The notes: a model not told the origin generated them from the letters alone. A stretch of 64,000 nucleotides of DNA from Lacisediminihabitans sp046156175 (GCF_046156175.1 NZ_JAYLVL010000002.1:806001-870000), one strand, 5' to 3'. Shown: positions 42,095-51,035, counted from the stretch's first letter. A program made the numbers and translations.

Positions 42095-42282
42095 CCTCGA
42101 CCAAGAGCGGCATCCTGATCGGAGCGGTGCTCGTCCTCACCTGGGCGATCGTCGGCTTCTGGGCGTTCTTCTTCGTCGCCGTCGCCATGGCGATCGGCGC
42201 CGTGGTCGGTCGCGTGGTCGACGGAAGGCTCGACCTCAGCAGTCTCGTCGAAGTCTTTCGAGGCAAGCGCTCCTCGTCATGA
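42091..42282 (+). CDS. Small DUF2273-like membrane protein
   Basis: A 63-residue protein with one long or two short helices (GILIGAVLVLTWAIVGFWAF, FFVAVAMAIGAVVGRVVDG). It ends in a basic tail. It resembles the DUF2273 proteins that accompany Asp23 genes. GTG 42091 overlaps the Asp23 stop (GTGA). Confidence 0.75.
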   Translation: MTSTKSGILIGAVLVLTWAIVGFWAFFFVAVAMAIGAVVGRVVDGRLDLSSLVEVFRGKRSSS

Positions 42283-42650
42283 CGACAGTGGAGACCGCTG
42301 ACCGCGCCCGCGGTCGCACCAGAGTGAGCGCGCGAGCCCTCGGCCGGGTCGCCTCGGCCGTGAGCGCCTCGGCGCTGGGGGTGGATGCCGAGAACGTGGG
42401 TGTCGACCTCTCGGACGAGCGCGGCGAGCTGGTGCTGACCGTGCGCAGCGCTATCCGCTCCGTCTCCCTCGATCGGGTGACCGCCGATGCCGAGGTGGTC
42501 GCGCGCACCGGAGGAAGCATCCTCGAGCGCGCCTCTCGCGCTCAGGGGCAGATCCGTTCGCGAGTGAATGATCTCACCGGCTATCGCGTCGCCCGCGTGG
42601 TTGTTCGGTTGCAGAGTGCCGACATCCGGCAGGAAGACAGGGTTCGATGA
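42279..42650 (+). CDS. Second Asp23/Gls24-like protein
   Basis: A 123-residue soluble protein: VSARALGRVASAVSASALGV, VGVDLSDERGELVLTVRSAI and GYRVARVVVRLQSADI follow the Asp23 fold (structural half, hinge, VxVxV ending). It is more divergent than the first copy. ATGA overlaps on both sides. Confidence 0.7.
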   Translation: MTTVETADRARGRTRVSARALGRVASAVSASALGVDAENVGVDLSDERGELVLTVRSAIRSVSLDRVTADAEVVARTGGSILERASRAQGQIRSRVNDLTGYRVARVVVRLQSADIRQEDRVR

Positions 42651-43228
42651 GCAACCAGAGCAGTCTCTATCGCCGCATCACCCGGCGCGAGACCCATTCG
42701 CCGCGCTCGGCCCTCGCCATCGCGCTTGCCGTGATCGTGATCTTGGCCTGCGTGCTGGTCGGCACCGAGATCGTGCTCGCCCTCGCCTCGCAACCGCCGT
42801 TGCTCGCCGACCCGCGGTCCGCGGCGGACTTCCTCGTGGACGTTCCCGGATACCCCGTGGCGACGGTGATCGGAGTGGGAGCGATCGTCGCCCTCATCGG
42901 ACTCGCGCTCGTGATCTCGGCCCTCGCTCCAGGCCGCACCGCCCGGCACGTGCTCGTGACCGAGCGCAGTGCCGCAATCGTCGACAACGAGGTGATCGCG
43001 TCCGCGCTCGCCCGGCACGCCGCCCGCGCCGGCAACGTGGACCCCGACAGCGTGCGCGTGAGCGTCTCGCATCGGGAGGCGGTGGTGCGGTTGACTCCGA
43101 CCTCCGGACTGCCTGTCGACCGGGCATCCGTCATCGCCGCGGTCGACGAACAGTTGCACGGGTACAGCCTGCGGCGGAGCATCCGCGCCAAGATCATCGT
43201 CGCCGAATCCGGAAAGGTCGGAGCATGA
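42647..43228 (+). CDS. Two-helix membrane protein with DUF6286-like end
   Basis: A 193-residue protein with helices at about 25-48 and 70-92, then a cytoplasmic alpha-beta domain (VLVTERSAAIVDNEVIASAL, VRVSVSHREAVVRLTP). The layout is that of DUF6286 proteins in Asp23 clusters. It is probably a membrane partner of the Asp23 proteins. Confidence 0.7.
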   Translation: MSNQSSLYRRITRRETHSPRSALAIALAVIVILACVLVGTEIVLALASQPPLLADPRSAADFLVDVPGYPVATVIGVGAIVALIGLALVISALAPGRTARHVLVTERSAAIVDNEVIASALARHAARAGNVDPDSVRVSVSHREAVVRLTPTSGLPVDRASVIAAVDEQLHGYSLRRSIRAKIIVAESGKVGA

Positions 43229-43830
43229 ACAACACCAATCGCGCACTCAACCGCGTGGTCATCGTGCTTGTGGGCGTGCTGCTCCTCGCCGTCGGCGGCG
43301 CGGCCATCGCGGTCGGCAGCATCCCGACCGTGAGCGGCGCCTGGAAGGATCTCGCTCCCGGGGTCCGCGCGAACCTCTCGTCTTTCTTCGCCTCCGCTCC
43401 GCTCGCGGGCACGACCATCGACTGGTGGTGGATCGCCGTGCTGGCAGCCCTCGCCGTGATCGTGATCCTGTTGCTGGCCTTCATCTTCCGGCAGGGACAC
43501 GGTCATACGGGGCGCTTCGTGGACGATGCGCCGACCTCAGAGGGGTCGACGATCGTGGACTCGAAGGTCGCCGAACAGCTCGTGCAGGATGCGCTCGACG
43601 GGCATCCGGAGCTCGTCTCCTCGCATGTCTCCACCTACCGGGTGCGTCGCACGCCGGTGCTCAAGGTGTCGGCCACCGCCCGTCGAGGGGTGTCACCGAA
43701 AGACATCGTGGACACCGTGGAAACAGCACTGGATTCGCTCGAGACGCTGCTCGGCCATCCCGTGCTCGCATCGGTGCAGGTGAGCGGCGGCTTCCGCGCC
43801 CGTATCAGTTCGACCACGCGCCTCCAGTAG
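43225..43830 (+). CDS. AmaP-like Asp23 membrane anchor
   Basis: A 201-residue protein with helices at about 10-32 and 65-90. They enclose an external loop, and an Asp23-like cytoplasmic domain follows (SKVAEQLVQDALDGHPELVS, VLKVSATARRGVSPKDIVDT). This matches AmaP, the anchor that brings Asp23 to the membrane. ATGA overlap with the previous gene; last in the cluster. Confidence 0.75.
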   Translation: MNNTNRALNRVVIVLVGVLLLAVGGAAIAVGSIPTVSGAWKDLAPGVRANLSSFFASAPLAGTTIDWWWIAVLAALAVIVILLLAFIFRQGHGHTGRFVDDAPTSEGSTIVDSKVAEQLVQDALDGHPELVSSHVSTYRVRRTPVLKVSATARRGVSPKDIVDTVETALDSLETLLGHPVLASVQVSGGFRARISSTTRLQ

Positions 43831-43854
43831 CGCGCCGCGCCGTCGGCACTGACC

Positions 43855-44349
43855 TCATGCCGGCGGTGCTGTGGCTCCGGCGTCGTTGCTCTGCCAGGGT
43901 CCCTTGACCAGCAGTGACAGAACGCCGACAAGCGCCACGACCGCGAGGAAGATCGAAGCGAGGTGCACGCGGAGGGGGCTGCCGAGATACATCGTGAGAC
44001 CGACTGCGACCAGAGCCAGCGTCATCACCGTCAGTGCGATCCAGTGCTGGCGCCGAAGGCCGATGAGTACCAGCACGGCAGGCACGACATAGAGCGCGAT
44101 GCTGGCGGCACCCATGCCGTTCACCGCGTCGACGAGGGGAAGCGCGAGGGGGATTCCGCCGAAGAGTTGCCGGGAGAACATCGCGGTGCAGTGAAACGTG
44201 AGGCCGAGGATGCCCACGCCGAGGAGTGCCACTTCTGCGCCGGTGATTCGCACGCCAGCGCGGTCCAGTGGCAGTTGGGGAAGCGCGAACCGCGCGACCA
44301 CGACGAGCGCGCAGATCACGGCGAGGCTGATCGAGAATCCGGCGGTCAT
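43855..44349 (-). CDS. Hypothetical five-helix membrane protein
   Basis: A 164-residue hydrophobic protein with five predicted helices and short loops. GVRITGAEVALLGVGILGLT and FHCTAMFSRQLFGGIPLALP are its most distinct parts. No family recognised and no clear ribosome site. It lies between the convergent Asp23 cluster and tRNA-Arg. Confidence 0.65.
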   Translation of the reverse strand: MTAGFSISLAVICALVVVARFALPQLPLDRAGVRITGAEVALLGVGILGLTFHCTAMFSRQLFGGIPLALPLVDAVNGMGAASIALYVVPAVLVLIGLRRQHWIALTVMTLALVAVGLTMYLGSPLRVHLASIFLAVVALVGVLSLLVKGPWQSNDAGATAPPA

Positions 44350-44520
44350 GGTCGGACAGCCCCCCGCGGACGCGCCTCGACAAACGGTGTCTCGATCTCC
44401 ATGGCAGAAGTCTCCTGCACCGGACTGGGGGAATGCTTGCGAACGCGAAACCCCGGCCGGGAATCGTGCCGGTCGAATCGGCTGGTATAGTCGTCAGGTT
44501 GGGTTTTGCGCCCAGCGCAT

Positions 44521-44596
44521 GCGCCCGTAGCTCAGCGGATAGAGCAATTGACTACGGATCAATAGGTCGGGGGTTCAAATCCCTCCGGGCGCACCA
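44521..44596 (+). tRNA. tRNA-Arg (ACG)
   Basis: Acceptor GCGCCCG pairs with CGGGCGC (44586-44592); D-arm GCTCAGCGGATAGAGC; anticodon stem ATTGA/TCAAT with loop CTACGGA gives ACG; T-arm ends CAAATCCCTC-type; discriminator A; CCA encoded at 44594-44596. It forms the left border of a probable island. Confidence 0.95.
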
Positions 44597-44625
44597 CGAA
44601 ACACGGGTCTGATCGGCAACTCCTT
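44583..44625 (+). repeat. Left copy of imperfect att-like repeat (tRNA-Arg 3' end)
   Basis: CTCCGGGCGCACCACG and the next 27 bases match 50898-50940 at about three quarters of positions; the first 16 bases match at 14. The shared stretch covers the tRNA acceptor end and its flank. This would be one end of an integrated element. Confidence 0.45.
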
Positions 44626-44886
44626 TGGAGTGCGGTCGGGCCCGTTGTGGTTTCTGCGCACGTTCTGCCCACACGTTAAAAACGTTTGAGACCGTTTTCG
44701 GGCCGAGAATCGCCCTATCCGGAACAGCTGACCCGAGTGTTTGTCTGGGTTTTCACCCTCAGGGCGAACGTGACCAATTGACCTCTGAAAAAGAGGTCAG
44801 ACTTCACATCTCGCCAACGGAATCAACTCCGGGAGGCGGACGCCACCCGTGGAACTCTCGGTGCATCGGGTCGACCTCCTGCGGGT
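44597..44886. other. Gene-free flank of tRNA-Arg with TGCCCACA
   Basis: No gene is supported. TGCCCACA at 44666-44673 is the same 8-mer as in the repeats at 2235-2272. AAAACG/CGTTTT-like motifs follow. The composition is more AT-rich than the neighbouring genes. Confidence 0.4.
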
Positions 44887-46155
44887 TCAGTCCGAGTTGG
44901 TCAGGAGCGCGACGCCGAGGGCATCCGTCGCGGGATTGGCGACATCGGAGAGCACGATGGCGGCGGTCCCTGCTGTCCGGTCGAGGCCGAAGTAGGTGGT
45001 GTAGCCGCCGGTTTGCCCGCCATGCCAGGTGATGTTTGTGCCCGACTGCAGGGTCGAGGTGTGCCAGAAGGCCCCCACCCGCGTGTCCGCCTGCGTGGTC
45101 GGGGTGGTGGGGTCAAGGGCGGAAACGCCGGGTGCTGAGCCGTCGAGGAGAGCAGTGGCGAGTTTCGCGAGATCTCGCGTTGTGGATACTCCGCCGCCAC
45201 CGGGGGCATACGCGCCAAGGAGCCAGGGCCGGACAGGCAGGCCCGACTTCGACCATCCGCCTGGAACTAGAGCGTGCGCGCCCTGGATGAACGTGTGCGT
45301 CATGCCGAGCGGACCAAAGAGACGGGCCTGCATGAGATCGGGGTAGGTCATACCGGCTGCTGCAGCGACAGCTTGCCCGGCGATTGCGGCTCCCAAGGTC
45401 GAATAGGAATAGTTCCCGCGTGTCTCGAGCGTTCCCTGTCTGGCGTCCCCGTAGAGCTCACCGAGATCGCCGTCGAGGAAGTTTCGGCCGAACGGCGCGC
45501 TCCAGGTTGCCCGCCGCAGCGCGGCCGGCCCAAAGGCGGCATAACCAGCAGTATGGGTAACGAGTTCATGCATCGTCACAGTGCCAGCAGGGGAGCCCGC
45601 CATGTGAGGAAGGTAGGTGGAAATCGGCGTGTCCATTCGGATCTCGCCTCGGCCCACCGAATCGGCGATGACCAACCCGGTCATCGCCTTGGTCAGCGAT
45701 CCGATCTCCATGGGTGAGGTGTCCGATGCGCCGACGCCCGCGAACCTCGCAGTCACGCCGCTATGCAGGGACAACAACACGACCGCGATGTCGCGCTGCC
45801 GCGTGAGCAATCCGGACTCTCGCGCCTGATCGATCTTGGCGAGAACGACGGAGTCGCCGGTGGGGGAACCCACTGCGGACGGAGTGACAGCCCAAACCGT
45901 AAGGCCAACGACGAGCGCTGCAACGGGCAGCGTCAGCGCCAGCCGCCTGGTCGTGACAAACAGGACGATGAGCACGGCCGCCATGAGCATGCCAGCCCAG
46001 CTGTCGTCCGCATAGTGGCCGCTTCGCAGGGATTGAAACAGCATCGCCACCGGGACGAGCACCAGAACGACAGCGGAAGCCACGCGTCGGAACCAGAAGC
46101 GGGATCCGCGCGGGCGAGTTGGTCGGATGGTGAAGCGATGATTCACGGTGGACAT
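44887..46155 (-). CDS. Membrane-anchored beta-lactamase-family serine hydrolase
   Basis: A 422-residue CubicO/class C-like protein. Three N-terminal helices (about 25-42, 52-68, 73-92) are followed by the hydrolase domain from 100. The nucleophile motif is S-x-x-K at Ser153/Lys156 (GSLTKAMTG), the second motif is YSYSTLG where Asn is replaced by Thr, and the third is WHGGQTGGY. It is likely an esterase or peptidase rather than a resistance enzyme. AAGGAA precedes ATG 46155. Confidence 0.88.
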   Translation of the reverse strand: MSTVNHRFTIRPTRPRGSRFWFRRVASAVVLVLVPVAMLFQSLRSGHYADDSWAGMLMAAVLIVLFVTTRRLALTLPVAALVVGLTVWAVTPSAVGSPTGDSVVLAKIDQARESGLLTRQRDIAVVLLSLHSGVTARFAGVGASDTSPMEIGSLTKAMTGLVIADSVGRGEIRMDTPISTYLPHMAGSPAGTVTMHELVTHTAGYAAFGPAALRRATWSAPFGRNFLDGDLGELYGDARQGTLETRGNYSYSTLGAAIAGQAVAAAAGMTYPDLMQARLFGPLGMTHTFIQGAHALVPGGWSKSGLPVRPWLLGAYAPGGGGVSTTRDLAKLATALLDGSAPGVSALDPTTPTTQADTRVGAFWHTSTLQSGTNITWHGGQTGGYTTYFGLDRTAGTAAIVLSDVANPATDALGVALLTNSD

Positions 46156-46193
46156 CTCGATTCCTTTTCCAGTCGCGGCGGGCGAAAGACGTC

Positions 46194-46871
46194 TCACCGG
46201 GTGGAGGAGAGCTGGAGCTTTGGCCGACGAATGGCTGTCCATAGCAGCCAGCCGATGAGTGCGACCTCTCCGATGAAGGTGACGGTCGAGATCGACGGAA
46301 CATAGTCGGGCTGGAGGATTGTGCCGGCGCCGTCGACGAAGTATCCCGCGCCGGCGATGCCGACCAGGATGCCGAGCCAACGAGGCAGGATGCGAGTCCG
46401 GACGGCCACGTACCCCACTAGCACGAGGTGCATCGCGAACAGCATGAGCCCGACGCGCCATATGACGTTGTACGAGTCGATCGCGTCGAGGGCGCGGTCC
46501 GGGTTCGGAAGCAAATTCGGGACGCTTGCGAGTTGGCTGAGGGCTACGACGAAAACTGCGGCGTACGCGATGCGGAACCAGGCCGCGGTGAGGGCGACCA
46601 TCCGGTTCGCTTGCTCAAGAATGCGGAGCAGTGCCGCAGCTACTACTACGTCGAGGATCGCCGCGAGGATCATGCAGAGCACTCCGATGCGGAATTGGAG
46701 TCCCGAACCGCTGATGGCGGCTGCGGTCTTTGCTGCGTCGCCCGCGGTGATGAGAGGGGCGAGGGCGCCGAAGTTGCCAGCGGCGGCGAGCACTGCGATG
46801 AGGAGAAGGCTGACCCCTCCGACCCAGGCAGCACTGCGGGAAATGGGCGGGATGTGCGTTGCATATGTCAT
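46194..46871 (-). CDS. DUF4386 membrane protein
   Basis: A 225-residue protein with six helices. RIGVLCMILAAILDVVVAAA, WRVGLMLFAMHLVLVGYVAV and LPRWLGILVGIAGAGYFVDG are the DUF4386 landmarks. It lies 38 bases upstream of the hydrolase on the same strand. GGAGAAC stands before ATG 46871. Function unknown. Confidence 0.85.
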   Translation of the reverse strand: MTYATHIPPISRSAAWVGGVSLLLIAVLAAAGNFGALAPLITAGDAAKTAAAISGSGLQFRIGVLCMILAAILDVVVAAALLRILEQANRMVALTAAWFRIAYAAVFVVALSQLASVPNLLPNPDRALDAIDSYNVIWRVGLMLFAMHLVLVGYVAVRTRILPRWLGILVGIAGAGYFVDGAGTILQPDYVPSISTVTFIGEVALIGWLLWTAIRRPKLQLSSTR

Positions 46872-46924
46872 GGCTGTTCTCCGTATTGATGGGGTTGGGT
46901 GAGGCATCGTCGGACGGTGCCCGG

Positions 46925-48199
46925 TCACTTGCGTCGCCGGAGCCGGCGCGCGAGAAGTGGAAGGGTGCCGAGGCCAGCGGCAAGCAGAACGGCGAGCCCG
47001 AGAAGGGCCGGCGCGCGCCATTGGTCGGTCGTCTGTGAGGAGGCGCGGGTGACTCGGTCCAGTGGGTACTCGAGCATCTTCCCTACGGACACGACGAGTG
47101 CCGGGCTGACGGAGCGACCGAGCTGTTCGAACGCGGCGTCGAGACCGCCGAATCCGCTGCTGCTCTCCAAGTCGCCGGCGACGAGCGTCTGCCCGCCGGC
47201 ATCGCGTTTCAGTTCCGTGCGCAACATGAGTCCGTGTTTCGTGCGGACCGATCCGGTCGAGGACACGGCACGCGTGAGGGCCGACTGGGAATAGGAGTAG
47301 ACCTCGAAAAGAGCGGAGGCATCTATCTCGCCCACTCCATCAGTCAGCTCAATGGTGAAGCTCGGACGACCCCACGGGAATGCCGTGTTCAGCAGAACGG
47401 CAGCATCCGCAAGGCCGAACGATGCCTTGGGGATTCTCGTAGTGCTACTGAGGGTCCAGCCAGGGTAGGCGATCTCGCCACCCACTCGTTTGGCTTCCGC
47501 GCTGCCGACCATGTCGGCCATCACTTTGAGCGCCCCAGAAATGCTGGAGGTGACTCCGCCCGTGGTGGTCACTCGGCCATCCTGCACATAGCGTTGCCCC
47601 CGGATCCACGAAACTTCCGGGTTGGATTTCTCGAGTGCGGCGATTCGGGACCAGTGCGAGGTGGCCGTAAGCCCGTTGAGGATCCCCGTTGCGGAGAGTA
47701 GGCGTGATCCGGCGCAGATCCCGAGGATGCGCGCACCTGCGCCGTAGCGCTCGACAACGAAATCGCGTGCGGCCTGCTCTTCCGGGCCGTCAGGGAGGTT
47801 GACGGCCGGAACGACGATCAAATCCGGTGCTGGAGCGGCTCCGGAAGCGACATCCGCGAACGTGTAGTCGGGATCAACAGCCATGCCGCCGTCCAGGGCA
47901 GCAGGCTTGGTAGATGCTGCAATCGTGTAGACGGCGAAGTCGGGCGAGCTCGCGAGCACCTCATAGGGAGCGAGCACGTCAGCCGCGTCTGACCCTGATT
48001 GGCCGAGAACCACTGCAACGGTGAAGCGGGCTTTCGCGCTGCGCGGTATGGGTTGATGGGCGCTCGGGGTACCCGCGACTTTCGATGTCGACGATTGGCT
48101 GGAGTGCGCGATCCCGGCCGCGGCTGTCGCCGCGAAGGCGACAAGGGCGATGGTGGCTGAGAGGGCGATGGTGCCTAGGCGGCGCAGTACGGACGACAT
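46925..48199 (-). CDS. Secreted, membrane-tethered DJ-1/PfpI protein
   Basis: A 424-residue protein: signal peptide (1-30), DJ-1/PfpI-type glutaminase-like domain (about 58-260) with Cys162 in the elbow ILGICAGSRLL, a second mixed domain, and a C-terminal helix (about 395-418) ending in RRLRRRK. The domain is like the sensor half of GlxA-type AraC regulators. A GlxA-type regulator is encoded 1.7 kb away on the other strand. A secreted version with a membrane tail is unusual. Confidence 0.85.
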   Translation of the reverse strand: MSSVLRRLGTIALSATIALVAFAATAAAGIAHSSQSSTSKVAGTPSAHQPIPRSAKARFTVAVVLGQSGSDAADVLAPYEVLASSPDFAVYTIAASTKPAALDGGMAVDPDYTFADVASGAAPAPDLIVVPAVNLPDGPEEQAARDFVVERYGAGARILGICAGSRLLSATGILNGLTATSHWSRIAALEKSNPEVSWIRGQRYVQDGRVTTTGGVTSSISGALKVMADMVGSAEAKRVGGEIAYPGWTLSSTTRIPKASFGLADAAVLLNTAFPWGRPSFTIELTDGVGEIDASALFEVYSYSQSALTRAVSSTGSVRTKHGLMLRTELKRDAGGQTLVAGDLESSSGFGGLDAAFEQLGRSVSPALVVSVGKMLEYPLDRVTRASSQTTDQWRAPALLGLAVLLAAGLGTLPLLARRLRRRK

Positions 48200-48278
48200 G
48201 GTTCTCCTGGATTTGATGCTTCGATCGATCGGACGCCTCACGTTGCGGCGTCGGGGCCTTGCTGACTGTGGTGGTGGG

Positions 48279-48515
48279 TCAGGGGAGTGCCACCACGAGC
48301 GACAACTCCGCCAACGAGGCGCTCGCTGGAACCCTGGCGAATCGCTCGAGCCGGCTAGGGCTCGTGTAGTCGAGGCGGATGCGGTGCTCGCCTCGCCAGG
48401 CAAACCGGCCGAGAGGCGCGCCTGCCACCAGGGCGATCTGGAACAGGGGAAGAGGTGCGAGGACGGCGACCAGCGCGCTCGCTGACCCCTGAACAACGCT
48501 GCTTGCGATCATCAT
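48279..48515 (-). pseudogene. Truncated small membrane protein
   Basis: A 78-codon frame from ATG 48515 with GGGAGG at a good distance. It starts like a family of four-helix membrane proteins (LPLFQIALVAGAPLGRFAWR, GEHRI). The remaining helices expected after that point are replaced by a polar, Arg/Ser-rich tail. I read it as a broken or C-terminally altered copy. It could still be translated. Confidence 0.5.
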
Positions 48516-48542
48516 TTCGTGCCTCCCTGATTCCGAATGCGG

Positions 48543-49526
48543 TTAGTCGGCGACGTGTGCGGCGACGAAGTTGGAGATGATCCGGGCCAATGCCGCGGAC
48601 TGCGTCCAGTGGAGGTAGTGGGATCCCTCAACCACCTCGAGCTGATGCGTCGCCACTCCCTTGAGTTCCGCTTCATGGTTGGGGAGCCATTCAGGCATCG
48701 TCGTGACGCTCTCGCTCGACAGGATCTCCAGGACGGGGAGGTCGGCGGCGAACGGGCGCGCATTGGCTTTAGTGGAGTTGGCGCCGATTCGGCTCCATTC
48801 ATCGGAGATCGAGACGTTGCCATAGTTCCAATTCGTCATGGCAGCGGTGCGGCGGCGGTCGTCTGGCGTGTAGGCGGTCCCGGGAGGCTGGATGAGGTCG
48901 GGCGCAATCGCCGTGACCAGTCGGAACAGACCGGTTTTGGCCTGGATGCCTTCCACGACCGATGGTGCCCCGACTTTCAGCGACGAGGTCGCGGCCGCCA
49001 TGGGGTCGATGCCGACGATGGCGGAGACTTCCTTCGGGTATGCGTTCGCGTAGTAGCGGGCATAGATACCCCCGACGGAGTGGCCGACCAGGATCACCGG
49101 CTCGTTCACCTGCAGCTTGGCCAGAACCTGGTGGAGTTCACTCGTGATGTTCTCGATGGTGCGATCGGCGACATCCAGATCGCTGTAGCCGTAGCCGAAG
49201 CCCTCGACGACGATCACGTTGAACGCGTCGAGCTTGCGGATGAGCGGCGCGAAGTCGATCGCCGGTGCCGGGGTGCCGAAGCCGCTGAGAAGAACCATCG
49301 TCGGCCCGGTTCCGCCATTGCGGTACACGTTGATTGCGCCTGCGTCGACCGAAACCCTCTGGCCGTACGGGGTGATGGCCGTTCTTTCCGATGCCGTGAT
49401 GGAAGCGTTCGCCAAAGCCGAAACTGCGGTGAGGAGGAGAAGGATCACCGAGACGATGCCGAATACTCGCGCGATTCGCGTCAGGCGACGGGGTCGGGAC
49501 TGCTGGAAGGGTTTTGTCGTGGTCAT
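48543..49526 (-). CDS. Alpha/beta hydrolase with N-terminal membrane anchor
   Basis: A 327-residue protein. A helix at about 18-42 anchors or exports it. The hydrolase domain shows MVLLSGFGTPAPAIDFAPLI (oxyanion region), Ser150 in VGHSVGG and a C-terminal His in EGSHYLHWTQ. Acid Asp is probably in the mid-domain. It is unlike the cytosolic hydrolase at 19110. ATGA overlap with the small gene upstream. Confidence 0.88.
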   Translation of the reverse strand: MTTTKPFQQSRPRRLTRIARVFGIVSVILLLLTAVSALANASITASERTAITPYGQRVSVDAGAINVYRNGGTGPTMVLLSGFGTPAPAIDFAPLIRKLDAFNVIVVEGFGYGYSDLDVADRTIENITSELHQVLAKLQVNEPVILVGHSVGGIYARYYANAYPKEVSAIVGIDPMAAATSSLKVGAPSVVEGIQAKTGLFRLVTAIAPDLIQPPGTAYTPDDRRRTAAMTNWNYGNVSISDEWSRIGANSTKANARPFAADLPVLEILSSESVTTMPEWLPNHEAELKGVATHQLEVVEGSHYLHWTQSAALARIISNFVAAHVAD

Positions 49527-49732
49527 GTCGGGCTCGATTCGTGGGTGTGTCTGGTGTCAATGGGAAGTGCGGACGCGGTGGGCTCGTCGCGACGGCGGAT
49601 TACTCCGGCCGCGATTGCTTGTGCGATTCGCTCGTTGCTTGTGAAGCGGCCGAATGCGATCACGACCGCCGTGATGGCGACTGTCGTCGCGAGCCACATC
49701 CACGGAATCTGGGCCTTGCGTGCGATACGCAT
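49523..49732 (-). CDS. Small membrane protein of 69 residues
   Basis: ATG 49732 to a stop that overlaps the hydrolase start by four bases (ATGA). One helix (PWMWLATTVAITAVVIAFGR) then a polar tail. The coupling is the main argument that it is real. Function unknown. Confidence 0.5.
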   Translation of the reverse strand: MRIARKAQIPWMWLATTVAITAVVIAFGRFTSNERIAQAIAAGVIRRRDEPTASALPIDTRHTHESSPT

Positions 49733-49857
49733 GTGGTCTCGATTCCTGTCTGTGGGTATGCATTCACGGTAGAGTTCGCTCGCCGACCCGCCTAGGACAC
49801 GATGTTGACGATCTCGGCCACGCGTTCGACTGAAAATGATTTCTGTAACGGAGGGCC

Positions 49858-50817
49858 GTGCCTGAACCACGCATCGTCATCGTCGGATTCCCTGGCGCAC
49901 AGATCCTCGATATAGCCGGCCCGCTCGAAGTGTTTTCGACCGCCTCCAGGTTCCTTTCCATACCGCCGTACTCGACGCAGGTGGTGAGCATCGGCGGTGG
50001 TCCCGTGCTCTCAACGAGTGGGTTGGAGTACGCAACCACCCCGATCGAGAAGGTCGTCGGAGATGTCGACACGCTCGTTGTGGCTGGCGGGCGCGACTTC
50101 GATCAGGCGACCGACGATGCCGAGCTGGTTGGCCACATCCGGCGTGTGGCCGGGAGATCGCGACGCGTGACATCCGTGTGCTCCGGAGCGTTCTTGCTCG
50201 CCGCTGCGGGGCTCCTCGATGGCAGACAGGCGACCACCCACTGGGCGGATTGCGCGCAACTCGAACTGGACTATCCCGACGTATCGGTCGACCCCGACGC
50301 GATCTATGTTCATGACGGCGACGTGTGGACATCCGCCGGTGTCACCGCCGGTATCGACCTTTCGCTGGCGTTGGTGGCGGATGATTACGGTAGGCAGGCC
50401 GCGGCGCTGGTTGCCAAGCAACTGGTCGTCTACCTGCGTCGATCCGGTGGCCAGGGCCAGTTTTCGGCGATGTTGGCGGCCCAGTCGGCCAACGAGGAGC
50501 CGATTCGCGACCTTCTCGCCTGGCTGCCCGAGCACTTGGCCGACGATCTGTCGATCCCGGTCATGGCAGCGCGCACCCACCTTTCGGAGCGCCAGTTCAG
50601 CCGCCTATTCAAGCTGGAGGTCGGGATCACGCCCGCCGAACATGTCGAAGCGGTGCGGATGGAAGCGGCATGCCGTCTACTCGAGACCACTCTCTTCACC
50701 ATCGAACAGATCGCTCGCGCGTGTGGCTTCGGGGCCCCCGAGACCATGAACCGAGCATTTCGCCGACGCCTGAACACGACCCCGTCGGATCACCGCCATC
50801 ATTTTGGGCCGGCATAG
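49858..50817 (+). CDS. GlxA-type AraC-family regulator
   Basis: A 319-residue regulator. An N-terminal DJ-1/PfpI-like domain (Cys108 in SVCSGAFLLAAAG) is followed by an AraC helix-turn-helix pair (VMAARTHLSERQFSRLFKLE and IEQIARACGFGAPETMNRAF). GGAGGG precedes GTG 49858. It is divergent from the five minus-strand genes of the island and is their likely regulator. The shared fold with the secreted DJ-1 protein suggests they may see the same signal. Confidence 0.92.
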   Translation: MPEPRIVIVGFPGAQILDIAGPLEVFSTASRFLSIPPYSTQVVSIGGGPVLSTSGLEYATTPIEKVVGDVDTLVVAGGRDFDQATDDAELVGHIRRVAGRSRRVTSVCSGAFLLAAAGLLDGRQATTHWADCAQLELDYPDVSVDPDAIYVHDGDVWTSAGVTAGIDLSLALVADDYGRQAAALVAKQLVVYLRRSGGQGQFSAMLAAQSANEEPIRDLLAWLPEHLADDLSIPVMAARTHLSERQFSRLFKLEVGITPAEHVEAVRMEAACRLLETTLFTIEQIARACGFGAPETMNRAFRRRLNTTPSDHRHHFGPA

Positions 50818-50897
50818 GGAGTTCGGTTGAGCGGTCGACCGATGACCTGGAAGATCACACATCACAACCCGACCGCTCGCCGTGCCCGCATTCCCGG

Positions 50898-50940
50898 CTC
50901 CGGATGCACCACGTAAAACGGGTTTGACCGGCACTTCTTG
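50898..50940 (+). repeat. Right copy of imperfect att-like repeat
   Basis: CTCCGGATGCACCACG and following bases mirror the tRNA-Arg 3' end and flank at 44583-44625. It contains only the acceptor end, not a full tRNA, so it looks like an old element boundary or tRNA fragment. Confidence 0.45.
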
Positions 50941-51035
50941 TAGAAGCTCCGCGCGCGCGGAGGGAACTCTGGGCTCGAGGGCGGTGATGCCGTCCGCGAG
51001 GGCTGGCTACCTGGGCCCTACGATTCTTCGTCCTG

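Noticed and set aside
44887..46155. Antibiotic-resistance class C beta-lactamase
   Set aside because: Three N-terminal membrane helices, a Thr for Asn in the YxN motif and HGG in place of KTG point to a CubicO-type esterase or peptidase, not a drug-hydrolysing enzyme.
49523..49870. Longer version of the small membrane protein starting at 49870
   Set aside because: It would overlap the GlxA-type gene start and its ribosome site. ATG 49732 gives a compact membrane protein.
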